NCBI GenBank assembly: GCA_025927935.1
Contig: JAICKM010000442.1
Location: forward strand, 1 to 6,022
From: Chloroflexia bacterium
Lineage (GTDB): Bacteria; Chloroflexota; Chloroflexia; QHBQ01; JADMIH01
DNA: 6,022 nucleotides
Direction of reading: 5' to 3'
A program made the position numbers and the translations under genes. The notes beneath the pieces were generated by a model, which saw only the letters and a list, made by a program, of their open reading frames with translations, had not been told where the DNA came from and did not search any database. How positions within the stretch are numbered: position 1 is the first letter of the stretch; the number at the start of each line of letters is the position of its first letter. Below are positions 5,880 through 6,022 of this stretch, piece after piece.

Positions 5880-5967
5880 ACGGCTGCGGGATCTCCTGTC
5901 AGACCGCCGATGGCGGCAGGGGGCGATGCAGCAGCAAGAAGCCACCGGGGTTTACCCCGTGTGGTAG
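5872..5967 (+). pseudogene. tnpB: Possible 3' remnant of a tnpB (IS200/IS605 family) gene
   Basis: One base out of phase with the reductase fragment, an open frame runs from about 5872 to a TAG at 5965-5967. It reads PKRLRDLLSDRRWRQGA, then MQQQEATGVYPVW. A short tail with (K/Q)QEA near the stop, after a low-complexity arginine-rich stretch, is a common ending of TnpB proteins, whose catalytic RuvC and zinc-finger parts lie further upstream. None of those domains is present here, so this would be only the last 30 or so codons, left by deletion or recombination. The hairpin-rich sequence after the stop supports the reading. The tail alone is too short to prove homology. Confidence 0.4.
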
Positions 5968-6022
5968 GTCACCACCGCTTGCATCACGCAAGCAGAACCG
6001 CGCGGCTGGGCCGCGTCAGGAA
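5904..6022 (+). ncRNA. Putative IS200/IS605 right-end (omega/reRNA) scaffold, partial
   Basis: Five perfect short hairpins follow one another: 5904-5908/5912-5916, 5946-5950/5955-5959, 5961-5965/5971-5975, 5977-5982/5988-5993 and 6001-6006/6010-6015. They have stems of 5-6 bp and loops of 3-5 nt. The array overlaps the end of the supposed tnpB frame and continues past its stop, as omega RNAs of TnpB do. The window ends in GTCAGGAA, which in many such elements leads into a final GC hairpin at the right end. The guide portion, if any, lies beyond 6022. Without tnpB upstream in the window it would be an orphan or relic RNA. The assignment rests on structure and position only. Confidence 0.4.

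Noticed and set aside
5604..5945. A 113-codon minus-strand open frame
   Set aside because: It lies antisense to the recognisable reductase fragment and has an arginine-rich translation with no family features.
5904..6015. The serial hairpins as a CRISPR array
   Set aside because: The stems differ from each other in sequence and no repeat unit recurs at a regular spacing.

Overview
The window looks like the chromosome of a GC-rich bacterium. Gene content and protein style suggest a filamentous Chloroflexota (Chloroflexales-like) lineage. This is an inference from general resemblance, as no marker gene or rRNA is present.

Positions 1-5122 are filled by one tightly packed minus-strand operon, read from right to left. 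In order of transcription it encodes: a membrane-anchored trypsin/DegP-type serine protease without a PDZ domain; a MoxR-family AAA+ ATPase; a soluble DUF58 protein; two tandem membrane-anchored von Willebrand factor A (VWA) proteins of the BatA/BatB type; and the first 21 codons of a sixth gene (1-63) that begins with a signal peptide. Gaps are 39-66 nt, and the MoxR and DUF58 genes overlap by 32 nt. A sigma70-type promoter (5245-5273, TTGACA-17-CAAAAT) lies upstream, with GC-rich hairpins in the presumed leader. MoxR-DUF58-VWA clusters are a known class of envelope chaperone or metal-insertion systems. The ATPase is thought to remodel a client with the VWA/MIDAS proteins as adaptors. Here the client is unknown; the added protease points to envelope quality control, which is an inference.

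Positions 5123-5693 hold the promoter region and one doubtful minus-strand ORF (5346-5591) with a repeated LYR motif, possibly a decayed gene.

Positions 5694-6022 are a remnant zone on the plus strand. The start of a dihydrofolate reductase-like (RibD C-terminal family) gene runs for about 59 codons and then breaks off. It joins a stretch whose open frame ends in a QQEATGVYPVW-stop tail, followed by a run of small perfect hairpins to the window edge. The best reading is the 3' end of an IS200/IS605-type tnpB gene with its overlapping right-end (omega) RNA scaffold. This is the most interesting part of the window, but it is cut off by the window end and remains a hypothesis.
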